Both the position numbers and the translations under genes were made by a program. A stretch of DNA of 64,000 bases from Paraphaeosphaeria minitans (lineage: Eukaryota; Ascomycota; Dothideomycetes; Pleosporales; Didymosphaeriaceae): positions 1,674,001 to 1,738,000 of the forward strand of contig WJXW01000008.1 in assembly GCA_015832175.1 (NCBI GenBank), in the 5' to 3' direction. Under the pieces are notes generated by a model. The model made no database searches. It was not told where the DNA came from and saw only the letters and a program-made list of their open reading frames with translations. This document shows positions 46,565-59,666 of the stretch, piece by piece (the first letter of the stretch is position 1; each line of letters begins with the position of its first letter).

Positions 46565-46949
46565 GCGAAGTGTGTGTGATGGGGCGCATGTGGATGAATA
46601 TGACGGATCTGGGAAATACTTATACCTGGCTGGCATCATGGAAAAGCGGATACGAATTGCATGGCGTTCATGGGCATGTAGTCCACAGTGACTGGAATCA
46701 ATCAATTTTTGACATGTCGCCTACTTGACGTTCATATTGCTCACGTCCATATTGGATATGGGCCGTTCAGCCACCGAATCTATTGAACTGGAAGCAATAC
46801 GTTACCATGTTACAAATTGTGAGCTCTCTGGAATGTGCCTGGGATTGTTGCATTGTATCTTATACACCATCTTACATGATCAACATCCATCACAATGCAG
46901 ATTGGCTGCCTACGACCGCAACACGACCCGCACTTGCACTCGATTGTTA
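46565..46949. other. Intergenic between convergent genes
   Basis: 3' regions of uL23 and the Htd2-like gene; no gene seen. Confidence 0.5.
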
Positions 46950-49028
46950 TCAATCCTGCGTGCGCGCAGCCTTCTTCGCAGCCCTGCTTCTGATCCACTT
47001 TCGAGCATTGTGAGCCTCCCGGGTCTCCTCCGTAAGCCTATACTTAATCTCAGGTCGAGGAGCCACGTGGCGCACTCCCCATCTCTCGAATGCAGGTTCT
47101 TCTGCAGCTTCGTGGTAACGAACGACAGGTATCGGCTTAACGAGGAGTCGGGGCACACGCAAGCGCAGCGTACGTTGCAATATATTACGATCGGCAGGCT
47201 TCATGCGTACTCGCATGGGGATGGGCACGTGGACGGCGCGCATGAGGGGTCCGGGATGAGGGGAGTCAGTGGGGTTCAGAGAGTGTTCGCGGACCTGTTG
47301 GAGCCAGCGGCGGAGAGCTTGGGGCTCGACGTTTCGATGTCTCCGCCTAGATTGTAGACGGAGAGCTCGTAGGTATTTTCGAAGGTGTGTTGATTCAGCG
47401 GAACGGGGCTGTAGTTGTTCAGGTAGTGGAGGGAGAGCGGGTAGAGGTGATAATACGGTCAAGGCGGCGTCCTCAGAAACTGTGAACTTTCGTTCAGGTG
47501 AAGCGATGTGGCGGCGGATTGGCACTACGCCGACTTTTGCACTGGCGGTTGGCGGCTTCCTACCTGTGGTGTCAGAATCAAGTTCAATGGCCACTTTACG
47601 GACTCTGCGGCTAATGTGGTGCGCCGTACCATTCGACCTCTCGCTCTGCGAGTGTCGTGGCTTTTCCATGGCCGCAGCCTTGTTCGACGGCGCCTTCCAG
47701 ATTCGCGGTGAGGACGTGTTACGGTTTGGCCCGATATGGGTTGGCCGCCGCACAGTACGCACAAGGCCTTTCACAGCCATTCCTCCCGTTGGGCCCTCGA
47801 TCCAGACATCGTACATCCTGGCATCGTCCATGCGTGCTGCAATCTTTTCTTTCGCGCATAAACGCAACTCTTCACCACAGTATAGAGGCGCAAGGTTTTT
47901 GTACTCAATGGTTTCCACAATGTGCGGACCCTCTGGGATCAATTTCGAGTGAGTGCCAATGAACTTGAGCAGGAGTGTTTGGGTCAGTGGGCCGTGCACA
48001 AGGAGGTTCCGGTGGCCTTCGACGTTGCGAGCGAACTCTCCATCGAGATGAATCAGGTGCGCATTGAATGTGAGGAACGAGAAACGAGCAAGCAGTGTGC
48101 TCGTAGGGGTCAGTGTGTGAGAGAAGTCAGGTTCCCCAAGTGCTGTATCAGTTAGTCAGCGTTTCGAAGCGGATTGATGGGACTACCAACACTGGAGGTA
48201 TTTGACGGGCGCCATGTTGCCAGCTTTGATGTCCTCAAGCTCCTCAGCGGAACGCTCACGCATGAACACTATATTGCGATCCTCGGTCACAAATGCTTGG
48301 TTCCAGTTACGCATCTGCTCCGTGAGAGCTACGGACAGCGAAGGCCCTCGCCTGGGCTTGTCCCTGGAGTTTTGGATGGCCTGGAAGACAGGGTCGTATC
48401 TTGCGAACTTGCGCTCGATTGTGATGAATATCTTCTCCTTCTCACCCTGTCCTCGTAACCGCACGTCCTTTATACGCTCAAAACACAAAATATGTTTATG
48501 CAAGGCCCAACCAAGATTCTCGTCAAAGTAAAAGTTCTTGTTAACCCTGACAGCTCCACCCGCCCACATTCGGCGTACGAAGGAGCCACCGGGGCTATGT
48601 AGCTGATCGGTGCCATCGGGCAACAGTTTATCGTCGGAAAGAGCCGGATTGCAGAAGATGAGGTGCTCGCCAATCGCATGGGGCATCGCTGCATTTGCTG
48701 CCCGCCGTGTAGGTTGGGGCTCGGATGTGGGCGACGCTTGCCATCCTTTCGGAAAGAACGAGAATAACGTGCTATCCAATTTCTTCGCGGCTTGGGCTTC
48801 GATGGCATCGCGCTCTAGCGGTAGTTCACGATTGAGCATCTCGTTGCGGAGGGTTTGGAACCATTCTGCGTCTTCTGGATCCTTCGACTGCGGCTTCGAT
48901 TCGTGGTCGCTGGGATGTTCGGGCGTATCGGACGAGTAGAGCCGGCGGTGAATCCATATACGTCGCCATTGTGTGCGGTGAGACGGTGTCTTCGCTAGGC
49001 TGTATAAACAGCGCGTGCAGGTGGCCAT
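46950..49028 (-). CDS. Mitochondrial Htd2-like 3-hydroxyacyl-thioester dehydratase with Arg-rich C-terminal extension
   Basis: Htd2 catalyses the dehydration step of mitochondrial type II fatty-acid synthesis. Exons (minus) 48191-49028 and 46950-48142 join in phase to 676 residues. The start at 49028 gives an Arg/Ser-rich presequence (MATCTRCLYSLAKTPSHRTQWRR) without acidic residues, as for mitochondrial import. The family pattern is clear: ELPLERDAIEAQ, GTDQLHSPGGSFVRRMWAGG, then after the intron GEPDFSHTLTPTSTLL, FARNVEGHRNLLVHGPLTQTLLL (hot-dog active-site helix) and YDVWIEGPTGGMAVKGLVRTV. The catalytic core ends near residue 415. Another 260 residues follow, rich in Arg and basic, with LRKYLRALRLQSRRRHR and NARKWIRSRAAKKA. 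Yeast Htd2 lacks such an extension. I cannot exclude an intron or a second gene in this part. The first donor (T|GTTGGT) is weak but restores the frame. Confidence 0.82.
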
Positions 49029-49965
49029 TGTTGTTCGATGAGGCACGAGTCTGGCTCGACAAGGAAGACCTGAGCGTATCGATAACCAAAAGAAGGGGCA
49101 ACTTTGGCCGATCGCAGCGCAGCATATACTCGTAAATAATCATCACTAACAATGGCCAAACCAATAGGAGGCTAAAGTTCGATATAATTACTATCTCCTC
49201 GAAAGCATTATCCTCAGTTTCACCGAACATGAAATCATGCACGTAAGCCTCACCAAGGAGCAACCAGCTCTTACTTGCGACTTTCTTCTTCTCCAATTCG
49301 CTTCTATATCTTTGTGGCTAATTTCTTAATATTAATGCAATTAGGGGATGTGGACTTTTCTTGAGCCTCTACCAAAATCGGAGCCCTCCGTCTGATACCT
49401 ACTGTGTGGAAGTATCCTCTTTTTCTCGACCGGATTGTCTATGCGATCGGTGTAGTCGACGAAGAGGTACGGTGCACTCTTACGTTTATGAAACCGACAA
49501 TCCCCTTCTCCATTGCATATGGATAGACCCAATCCAGAATATTCGCCATGCGCCACCAATCGACATCTGCCTGTTACATGGCGCATCTCGGCCTTTAATT
49601 CTTGTAGGACTGTTTGGTCTTCATGATTTCTTTGGTGATCGCACGCTGGAAATAAAGACCCATCTTATCCTCGAGTAGCAAGCTTCGCTGAGCTGTCAAG
49701 ATGAAAGAAACAAAAAGAGCAGAACGTATAATTGCATCGTGCAGTATTTTGGAGGATGCGCGATGCGCAGGAGTCGATGGTAGAGCCAGAGTTCATAAGG
49801 TAGGTAGGTAGGTAGGTAGTCGCTTTGGGGAAGGCGGGGAAGCTTGACCTGACTCTGCGTTTACATGGATCTCAGCCTCTCTTCTCATCCCCAACTTCCT
49901 CTCAGTCAGTACGAACTGTTGCTGGCTGCTTGATTTGAGACCTTCGATACATTATATATCTTGTT
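49029..49965. other. Intergenic divergent promoter region
   Basis: Between the Htd2-like and chitinase genes. Short frames only. It contains a GGTA microsatellite (49799-49819) and an AT-rich stretch at about 49315-49345. Confidence 0.5.
49799..49819. repeat. GGTA tetranucleotide microsatellite
   Basis: Five GGTA units in a row plus one G. Shorter TAGGTA words recur in other intergenic regions of this window (8240s, 14147, 27615, 42736). Confidence 0.8.
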
Positions 49966-51257
49966 ATGGCGGGCTTTTACTCTTGCTTGTTCGCTTGCAC
50001 CCTGATCACATCAGCTTTCGCTATTGAGACCGCAGAAGATGTTCCGAGATACATAATGTACCTGACGGGGTCAGTTTCAGAAACGAGCCCTACTGCTGCC
50101 AACTATGATAGTAATGCATAATCCAGTCAACACCCGATTATCCCGTCCCCTCCACTTGTCAAAGACGTTACGCACGTTGCCATGGCTTTCATGCGATCTG
50201 AGATATTCAACGAGCCAGACCGAGATAATTGGCCAATTTTTACAAGCGTGGAAGAGACAAGGGAGAAGTTTGCGAAAGACACCAAAATCATGATCGCGAT
50301 CGGAGGATGGGGTAACGAGGACGGCTTCAGAGAGGCAGCGCGAAGTGAATATGATCGCCGACAGTGGGCCGAGGGAGTGAGGAAGATGGTCGAGAAAACC
50401 GATGCAGATGGTCATATATTCTCTTCTCTAACCAGCCCTGGACAACAACTGAGATCTTCACAGGCGTCGATATCGACTGGGAGTACCCCGGCGGAAATGG
50501 CGAAGACTACAAACGCAGTCCCAACTCCGCCCACACCTGGGAACTCCCTCGATATCCTCTCCTCCTCTGCGCCCTACGCACCGCTCTCGGTCCTTCGAAA
50601 CTCATCTCAGCCGCGGTTCCCGGCCTCCGTCGTGACATGCTAGCGTTCACGCGCACCCACATCCCATCCATCATGGCCTCCGTCGACTTCCTAAATATCA
50701 TGACCTACGACCTCATGAATCGCCGTGACAACGTTACAAAGCACCACACAGGCATAAAAAATTCACTCGAAGCTATAGACGCTTACATTGCAGCTGGCGT
50801 GGAGCCATCGAAGGCGAACCTAGGATTGGCATTCTATGTGAAGTGGTTCAAAACAGATCCTGCTTCGAGACAGGCGTGCAAAGCGCATCCCGTTGGGTGC
50901 CCGGCTGCACTCATGGAGGACCCTGAGACTGGTGCAGATTTGGGTAAGGCCGGCGCGTTCTCCTGGCATGACGAGGTCCCAGCAGAGCTCAAGTTGTCTT
51001 TCGAGAAAGCGCTTAAGGATGGCACGTATGACAAGGACGGGTACTTTCACTTCGATGCCGAGGAGGATCTGTTCTTTAGTTTCGACACGCCGGATTCCAT
51101 CAGAAGAAAGCTGTCTCAGATCAGGAAGAAGAGGAAACTTGGCGGTGTCTTTGCGTGGGGACTGGGTGAAGATGCGCCGGCTTTCACGAATTTGAAGGCA
51201 GCGAATAAAGCGGTGCAGCTATGGAGGGGTGGGAGAGTCGACAGGACTGAGCTATAG
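49966..51257 (+). CDS. Secreted GH18 chitinase-like glycosidase
   Basis: Hydrolyses chitin or related N-acetylglucosamine polymers. Exons 49966-50069, 50127-50410 and 50464-51257 join in phase to 393 residues. The start at 49966 gives a signal peptide (MAGFYSCLFACTLITSAFA). The GH18 barrel shows IMIAIGGWG (strand 3, residues about 85-95) and the catalytic motif DGVDIDWEYPG, which is split by the second intron after DG and places the proton-donating Glu near residue 135. Further family marks are FLNIMTYDLMN (strand 6), LGLAFYVKWF and, at the end, GGVFAWGLGEDA. No chitin-binding module or GPI signal is visible, so this looks like a small, catalytic-domain-only enzyme. Donors GTCAGT and GTCATA are acceptable but not strong. 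Confidence 0.92.
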
Positions 51258-52209
51258 TTCTCAAACGTCAAATCAGAGTTCAAAAATTCCTGAACAATTC
51301 CTGCCATCAAGTCCCTTGCCCTCGATGCCCTCAACATGTGCAAACGCTAATGTGTGCAAATAGTTCTCCGCAACCGCCTGCAAGCAAGATCATAGAGTCG
51401 ATCCTGCGCCCCCACTCGCAGACATCTTACTCCTTGTGGTCCATCTAGCATCCTCACTACACAACAAGCCAACAGCACCGCAACATCCTCCAACCGCGGC
51501 ATATTCTGCTCCCTGAAATTCCCTCAAAATCTCCGGGTCACATTGCTGTGGCCCATGGTTTCTGTCGGGCCAGTGAACACGCCATTGACAACCGTGCCAG
51601 CTTGGAATTAGAATACTACTATTTCGCCGGGGCAATCTTGTTTGCTTGAAGGCATTTTCTGCGGCTCTGTGAGAGCAGAGTAGGTGTTTGCTCGTGACAC
51701 AGTAGGTGCCGTAGGTATGGTTGTTTGGGACTTTAGAATACCTACTTCAGGTTTGTCCCTTTGTGTTGTACCTATGCGATGGTCAAAGCGAGTATCAATG
51801 TGAAACATTGTGAGTCTGAGTGAGGCCAATCACCTACCTTATTTATGAGTAATCCTGCGCATGCGATCAGTTCCGTTGTTCCTTGTTGGTGAAGGTGAAA
51901 GCGATAAAACGCGGGAGTGCTCAAGCTCGGACCGGCTGCCAAGCGATTTCTCGTGAGCGCAGCTTGTAGAGAAACTGAACTATCAAACCCATGCGACCGC
52001 GACTCACCCAACCCACATCTCATAGTCTACGCGTGCGACAGCGTGTCAATCGTCTCGGGTCCTCTGACCTTGCGCGCCCCCACGCCCGACCGGTTGACTT
52101 GTTCGACAGTCACGATCCTACGTCACCCGCGCGCGTTGCATGCACCTCCCCGCAGCTTTCTTCGAGCCTCACGCAAACTCGCTCTCTTTGTGATAAAGAG
52201 AGTGCAGTC
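51258..52209. other. Intergenic; 5' region of THO2
   Basis: No supported gene. The THO2 frame is open in phase back to an ATG at 51991, but that part has no protein-like character. TAGGTA-type words appear near 51712 and 51765. Confidence 0.5.
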
Positions 52210-55200
52210 ATGGCTCCCGCCGGGAAGCGAAAGCGCGGCGACCGCAGCTATTCCTACGACGAAGAGCACTCGAACCGCCCGTCACCGCACCGCCCTCAAA
52301 ACCTCACCATGGCAAGCCCGCAGCAGAACAACTCGCCGCGAGGCGGACGGCGAGGTAGCCGTGGACGCGGCGGCTACATCAACAACGGTGCACATCACTC
52401 GGGTTCTGCGCAACAGTCTCCGACGACCATGCAACCGCCTGCAAATATTCCCCAACAGACGGCACCGAGGCCCGCGCCAGCCACACCCTCGCGATCGCCA
52501 GCGCCGCCCAAAGAGCCACCCTTCAAGCCGGCATCGCGTGGTGTCCCCGAAAGCAACGAGTACTTGACGCCCGAGCGTGTCCTCCAATGGAATGCCGCAG
52601 CTCGCAGTGCCGTGGTCCAGGCTGCCATGACAGCGCAGCAGGCGGGCGATGGCTTCAATCTCAACATGGTCTTCTTCGAGATCATACACGCCGCCGGCGA
52701 GGGGCTCATGTCTCCGGCTGAGCTCGGATCTGTCGTTCGCGACATCGTCACTGCTCCGACCGACGACCTAATCGACCCCGTCGTCCACTTCCTGGATTGC
52801 ATAAGCTCATACGCAGAGCTCGACCCCAAGCGCGAGGATTTCAAAAAGACCCAACCGATACAACACCTGTTAATCGCGACAGAGATTGATCCGAATCAGA
52901 TGCGCCGGCAACTCGAGGAAAAATTACTGGAGCAGACGGAGCTGGTCCGCGGGACTTTCCACGTCAAGGGAGTCCGTGCGACCACAAAGGCCATGTACCA
53001 GCAAGCCAATTACAATCTTCTACGAGAGGAGACCGAAGGTTATTCTAAGCTCATGACGGAATACTTCACCACCGTCAATAGCGAGCCTCCGCGACACGAT
53101 GTTGTCTCTGATACCTTCGAGCGAGTGAACGCGCTCATTGGAACCTTCGATCTTGATGTCGGCAGGGTCCTCGACGTCACGCTGGACGTCTTCGCGAATC
53201 TTCTCGTCAAACACTACAAATTCTTCATCAAATACCTACGAGTCAGCACCTGGTGGCCGACGCAACTCGGTACCGACAATGTTGAGTGGCAGGAACCCGA
53301 CGTGAAGACACTGCCCAATTGGGCACTACCTACATCACAGAACTGGTACTATACCGATGAAGAGAAAGAAGAACAGCTACGCCTTCGCGAACTCCGTGAT
53401 GTAAAATTCTGGCAGCGAGTGAAAGAATTGGGCGAGAGGAATGCCATCAAGGCCTTCTTTGAACTTGGCGCTCGCCCAATTACAAGGACTCTTCGCGAAT
53501 CGGACAAATCGAACACAGACCCTTCGCTCGTCAGCAAAAAGAGCGCGACGCAGGAATGGGTCGGCCGGTGGATAGAAGAAACTGGAACACTGCCTCCGCT
53601 TGGGAACGAAGTCGCTGCTCAGCTTCTTGGCTTCAAGCTGCAGTTCTATGCCTCCAGCCTACGTGATCCTAGCGACGTCTTGCCAGACAACCTGATCTAT
53701 CTGGCCGCATTGCTCATAAAGATCGGTTTCATATCAATAACGGACCTCTGGGAGCACCTTTACCCCCAAGCTGAAGATCTTGAGAAGCTTCAGGCGAAGC
53801 TCAAAGCCGAGAAGGAAGAGAAGGAAGCAAAGCGGAAAGGAAAGACTGCAAACGCTTTGACCATGGCCGGCGCGCTGTCCGACGACACCCCCGCTGTACC
53901 CGCTGTTTTCCGGTTACGAGACGCCGAAAACAAGCCATCATCTAAGCCGGAAACTGAACGAAATACACCTGCTCAATCCGACGAGGAACATAAACCCGCA
54001 TTGCCCGAACCCGTAGATCAAAAGGTAGCGCTGCTACGAAGTCTTCTCTGCATAGGTGCTATTCCGGAGGCGTTGTTCATCCTCGGCACAAACAAATGGA
54101 TGCTGGAGCTGTACCCCGACTTACACTCACACATCTTCCGACTGGCCCATCATTCCCTCAGCAAAGTCTACGAAGCATCCCGACCTGTTCCACCGAACAC
54201 AGTGCCTATCTCTACGAAGGGTGCCATTCCGAACGCGGCCACACGTGCTAGCGAGTATGTACCACGACGGACCCTTCGATGGGCGAAGCCTGAGCTCAAG
54301 GATGCCGGTGACGGCATAGACTACCGATTCTATTGGGACGACTGGGCCGATAATGTGCCTGTTTGCCAGTCCGTGGATGATGTGTTCCTACTCTGTCAGT
54401 CTTGGTTGGGCATGATAGGGCCTGAGTGCGGAAGGGATGTCTTGCTTCTGACCAAACTTGCCCGGATCGGACGGAAAAACATTATCGACGATTCGTCTGC
54501 CCAGAACATGAAGAGGTGGTCAGATCTCCTCGCCACATTCCTCGTACCTGCTCTCACATTTACCGGCGAAAACCCTGGCGCCGTGAATGAGATGTGGGAA
54601 CTTCTTAAGCGTTTCGACACAGCGACACGATACACCATTTATCACCAATGGGAGCAGTCCTTCAAACCAGTCATGAAGACAGCCTTCGCAGAAGTGATTT
54701 ACAAGACCAATCAGATACTAAATCGGGTCGCCAACACCAACCAAGGACCAATGGGTCGAGCCATAGCAAAGCTCGCCAATGCCTGCCCTGTTAAAGTCTT
54801 CAAACAGACACTGGAGCGAGGGCAACAATACGTCAACATGATCAAGGCTCTTGTTCGGTGTAGTCACTATCTCACTGAGCTAGGCTATGACTGTCTTACT
54901 TACTCGCTTGTTGTCCAAATCACTGCCGGCAACAAGCCGACGACCCAGAGCGATGGAATGCTGACAGAAGGTTGGTTGAAAAATGCAGCAAGCTTTGTGG
55001 GCCAAGTGTACAAGGAGTACTCCAAGTATATGGATCCCAAGCCTATTCTGGAATACATCAGCACTCAACTCCTCAACCGAGAGGGAGAGTTGTTCGTCAT
55101 GAAAGTTTTCGAAGAGTTGATTACCCATATGGGTGGTGTCAAGATCCCTGGAGTTATGGCAGAAGCCAAGGTTATCGCACTCTTCGCCGGGCCTCGCTTA

Positions 55201-58200
55201 CGCAAATTCACGCTCAAATCGCTGAGCGATGACCGGTACAGCGGTGGTGTCCAGAAGTCAGCCGAGCGCCTTATGAATCATTTCAGAGAATCAGGCCTTG
55301 CAGCGCCCATACTTATTGCCCTGGCGGACCAAGTTCAAGCGTACCTTTACCGAGAAAACCAACGGCAAGTTCCTGACAAGGTTGTCTTGTTCAATTACGA
55401 CAACCTCAAGCTCAGCTTTATCCAATTCCTCGACTTTCTCCGTCATCAGCTCAGCACCGAGGAGTTTGACGAACAGATTCCTGGACTTGTCGAATTGATG
55501 TCCGAGTATTACCTGGACACAGATCTCGCCTTTCAAATCTCTCGCGACAGTATAACCGCCAAAGCGAACGACTTTCGGCTGCAATCTAGGGCAGCTGTTG
55601 AGAATGCCTCTGGTGGCGATGCGATTATGGAAGACGTAACACAGACAGAAAGCGGTATTTCGAAAGGAACTCCCGCTGTCGCTGCAGACAGCACTGGAGA
55701 TGTGGAGATGGGTGAAGCAAGGACTTTTGGTACGATCAGTGGCGACCAAACAAAGCCGCATGAAGATTTGGTCAAGGTTCCCAAGTCAAATGCGGAAATT
55801 GATACGTTGGTGTCGAAACTTAAAGCAACTCTGCCAGAAAGGTTCGGAAGTCATGCGTGCCTGCCCTTTCTTGTCACTTTTTGGCAACTTTCCTTAAAGG
55901 ATGTCCAAGACCCTAAAATGGCCTTGCTCAAGCGCTTATATCAGGACGCCAAGGACAGCACTTTCAAAGATGCCACGAAGAACGATGGCCGTCGCACGAA
56001 CACAACTGTCGATAAGATCCGCGAGGCAAGGGCAGAGGCTGACCAATTTATGATCGAGTTTGAGGAATTCGACAAACAGTCCCAACTCATCCAGTCTAGT
56101 CTGCAAGAAGAGATGCATTTCTGGTTTTCCGAGGTTCCTTCCATGGATCCGACTCTACACATGACGCTCCTGCAGGATTGCTTCCTTGCACGCGCTCGCA
56201 TGTCTTTGCAAGATGCTCAGTTTAGCGCTTCCATGATGTTCTTCATGCACAAATCTAACGTGCCGAAATTTCGCCTGATCAAATTACTGGACGATCTATT
56301 CAACACTGGGCGACTTTCAGCAATGTTCTTCTCTATGAGCGAGGACGAGTCAAAAAACGTCGGCCGATTCATGAACGACATACTTCAAGAGTTGGGTCGC
56401 TGGCACAGCAGCGAGCGCATTTACAAACAGTTTGAATGTGTAAAGGTTTTCAACGACGAAGGCCGACCGAAGAACCCTGAGTCTTTCCTGAAGTACTCCG
56501 AATTCCGGTTGCTGCTTGGAAAATGGCACAACAAGATACACGATGCTCTGCACGGATGCCTGCGGCACGGAGAGCCAGGAGATAAAAATCTCAAACAAAC
56601 GGCACAGTACACCGAGCTGCGAAACTCCATCAACATTCTGAAAGCTGTAGCACCCTCATTTCCCAGGATGCGCGAAAATGCTACCTCGCTCCAAGAAGAT
56701 CTCATCCATTACGCAGATGAAAAGATGGAAGAGCGTGCAGACATTCGCGTTGCAGCGACTTCACTCCAATCTGAGTTCATAAAAAGACAAAAGACCTTAC
56801 GAAGCCACACCATGTTTGTCACAGTACGTCCACCTCTTCTATATTGATAGGCTCTTCTAACGCGCAAACAGGGAAAAGAAGATCCAAAGGAGTCGACACC
56901 CACTCGTGCTGCGACACCCGCCTCGAAGACCAACGACCATGATACTGGATCCAAGAAGCTCAGTGCTTCGGCTCAAGCTTTCCAGCCTAAGCCTTCTACA
57001 ACGTAAGACGAACGCCATTTTGAGAGAGAACGCCATTGACTTGTCGACTTAGAAACGGGATCACCAGCTCTGCAAGCGAGAAGAGTGGATCTGACGAACG
57101 AAAACCGACCCACCCTACTAGTTCCATGTCACGCATGAACGGAAATGATATGGCTCGACCTTCACGCGCTTCTGAACAGTCGGCATCCTCGCAGTTCCCA
57201 GGTAGAGACAACGCGAAGCGATTAGGGCCTGGTCCAGGTTCAGCTTCCGCAAACAATTCACCTGTACCCCCTAGGCCAGACAGCAGAGGAGGTTACCAAG
57301 CGCAACAGTCTAGTCGGGCTGGACACAATCTACCGACACGACCCGATACCCAACCTTTGCGACCCAGGCCGAGTGATCGTCCAGGTCATCCTCCAGTGGA
57401 ATACAATCAGAGCCATGGACGGCATGAAACTCGGACCAACGTCCCAGGTGAATATGGACGTCTTGAGCGACCGGGTGCTCCACGAGGCCGCTCAGCGTCT
57501 CCAGGCCGTCACTCGCGCCCGATGTCACAAGAGAGGGTAGCTGCTATAGGCGATCGCCCGGAGTGGGCTGGACGAGAAGCTCGCGAATACGAAGATCGTG
57601 TTTTACGAGGCCCACCTGTACCGCGAGACGCACGTGGTGGCCCGCTCGATAGAAATGCCCAGTATGCGGATAGCCTTCGAGACCATCGAGACAATCGTGA
57701 TCAGCGGGATTATAGGGCCAGGGACTCTACGCGTGAGCGAACTGACAGTCGAGGACCTGTACCATTGCCAACGACACCAGCCGATAGTCGAGGTCGTCCA
57801 CATGCGGGTTCTAATATGACACCGAATGACACAACCTCTCATCGACGCGATGCTCTCGGTCATCACAACGAACGCGGTCCCCTTCCGCCACGGCCAACTA
57901 TGCATGTTGACACCCCGGGTCCCAGCGTCAATCCGGCACGTGCAGCATTGATCGAGCAAGGAGACAGCCTCGACCGCGGGCCACCCCCACGATCCGCGTA
58001 CTCAAAAGACGACCGCATCAACCCCGAGCGTGCTGCATTCATGCCAGAGGATCGCAACAGGAACACTCCTGTTCGGTTAGATCGCGACAGTCGTGATCCT
58101 CGAGCTCCTTTCGACAAGGACGGAGATCGACACGGGCGCGACGGACGGAGTTCGTTTATTGAGGGCGACCGTCATGTACGCGATTCCCGAGCGGCGTATG

Positions 58201-59288
58201 CGAAGGAAGATCAAATTAGGACTCCTAGTGGAAGACCGGATCGGGACGTTCGCCCTGATGAACGCGATATGCGTAGAGGACCAGGATCAGACCGACATGA
58301 TGAGCGCCCTCCGGCTGCCTACTACGGGAACCACAATCGTCCGGACTATCGTGATGAGCGATCTCAGGCTCAACCATACCCCAATTCTCGCGACCGGCGC
58401 GATGAGTTTTCCAGCAACGCTCCCACCGGCCCGCGCAGCGGCCGTGATGGCTCCAGCTCTTCGCACGTATCGCGTGAGATGTTCCAACCCTCTCAGCCGT
58501 CTCGGCCAGTGGCATCACGTCAGGACCCAACTTATGGAAGGTTGAACCAACCAGCCGAATCCATTCCCTCCGGCCCTAGGAGTAAGTACGGTCAATTCGA
58601 GGATTACAGTCCGTCTCTAACCGTTATAGATCCATCATCGGACAGCCGTGACGTGCGATCGCATCCATCAACGTCGAATCCGAATACTACTCCGGTAACA
58701 CCTCAATCGACAGGCGTTCACCCGAGCCGCATGGGTTTGGTGAACAGTTTTGATAGCGCGCGTGGCCCAACTGGTCCTCCGCCGCCACCCCTGCAGACCG
58801 ATATCTCGAACGCACCCAGCGGACCTCGCAGCTCTGGGCGTACCCCGTTGCCCTCACCTTCGACCCGGGGGCCACCAACCGGCCCTGCTGGTCCAGATCG
58901 CCATGTCCGCCGACAGGACAGCCGCACTGCACTGGGAGCCATCAACAATGTCCTCGCGCAGAGCGGCCAGACTCAGGGCTCGCCGCCTGCTGCTCCGGCG
59001 CCAGCGGAGAGGTCGGGGGAACGGAGCCATCGAAAGAGTGAGAGGAGCAGAGATGACGAGCGCAAAGGAGACGAACGGTCACGGGAGAAGAGGGATAGCA
59101 GCCGACGGGACCGGAGCGAGCGCGAACCCCGCACTGAGCGGGATGGTTCACACCGCGAGAGGAGTGACCGAGACCGCCGAGGCGATGACCGGAAGAAAGA
59201 TGATCGCGAGCGCGACCGTAAAGGAGAGAAGCGATTGCGCGAACCAACAGATCAGCCACACGGGGAGACGAAGCGCTCTCGGCGTTGA
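52210..59288 (+). CDS. THO2: THO complex subunit 2 (Tho2/Rlr1)
   Basis: The large scaffold of the THO complex, which couples RNA polymerase II elongation to mRNP assembly and export in the nucleus. Exons 52210-56823, 56872-57002 and 57053-59288 join in phase to about 2326 residues. The start at 52210 (MAPAGKRKRGDRSYSYDEE) is preferred over 51991. After a Pro/Gly-rich N-terminal tail come the helical THOC2 regions, for example LTPERVLQWNAAARSAV near residue 115 and LRSLLCIGAIPEALFILGTN near 605. The conserved Tho2 segments GRAIAKLANACPVKVFKQ and ILEYISTQLLNREGELFVMK follow, then SVDDVFLLCQSWLGMIGPE-type repeats. The last 700 residues are disordered: Pro/Arg/Asp-rich, ending in alternating RS/RD/ER dipeptides, an RNA-binding-type tail. 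Length is in the normal range for filamentous fungi. Confidence 0.95.
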
Positions 59289-59666
59289 AGCAGCACCACC
59301 TTGGTGACTGGCTCACACATCTAACACAATTTTCCTTTTTTGTTTTGTTCATCCAGTTTCTGCACATTTACGGTGTGTACTTTAAGGCAATTTGCATGCA
59401 TAGCGATGGCGTATGTTTGGGATCGTTGGGAGATACCCGTCTGGAGATCTGGAGGCATTCTCGGCGCTTGGGCACGTTTAGGTATCCCGAGGCTATATCG
59501 GTGATGGAGCTCTTTCTGTACGTGTAGCATAGTGAAAAAGGGAAGCGTGGAAGAGTAAATGAATGTAACAACACGTCACCGACAAAAATTGTCTTCTACT
59601 GTGCACGCTTCTAGTATGAACAGTGAATGATTCGATTGAGTATATTCAAGTGGTGTAGCGTCTCAC
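59289..59666. other. Intergenic between convergent genes
   Basis: 3' ends of THO2 and RBG1; T-rich stretch near 59330-59350; no gene seen. Confidence 0.5.

Noticed and set aside
49799..49819. GGTA repeat as a telomere-like or functional array
   Set aside because: Only five units, single short block; an ordinary microsatellite.
51991..52209. In-frame N-terminal extension of THO2
   Set aside because: Ser/Thr/Arg-rich without protein character, and the ATG at 52210 gives a typical MAPAGKRKRG start.
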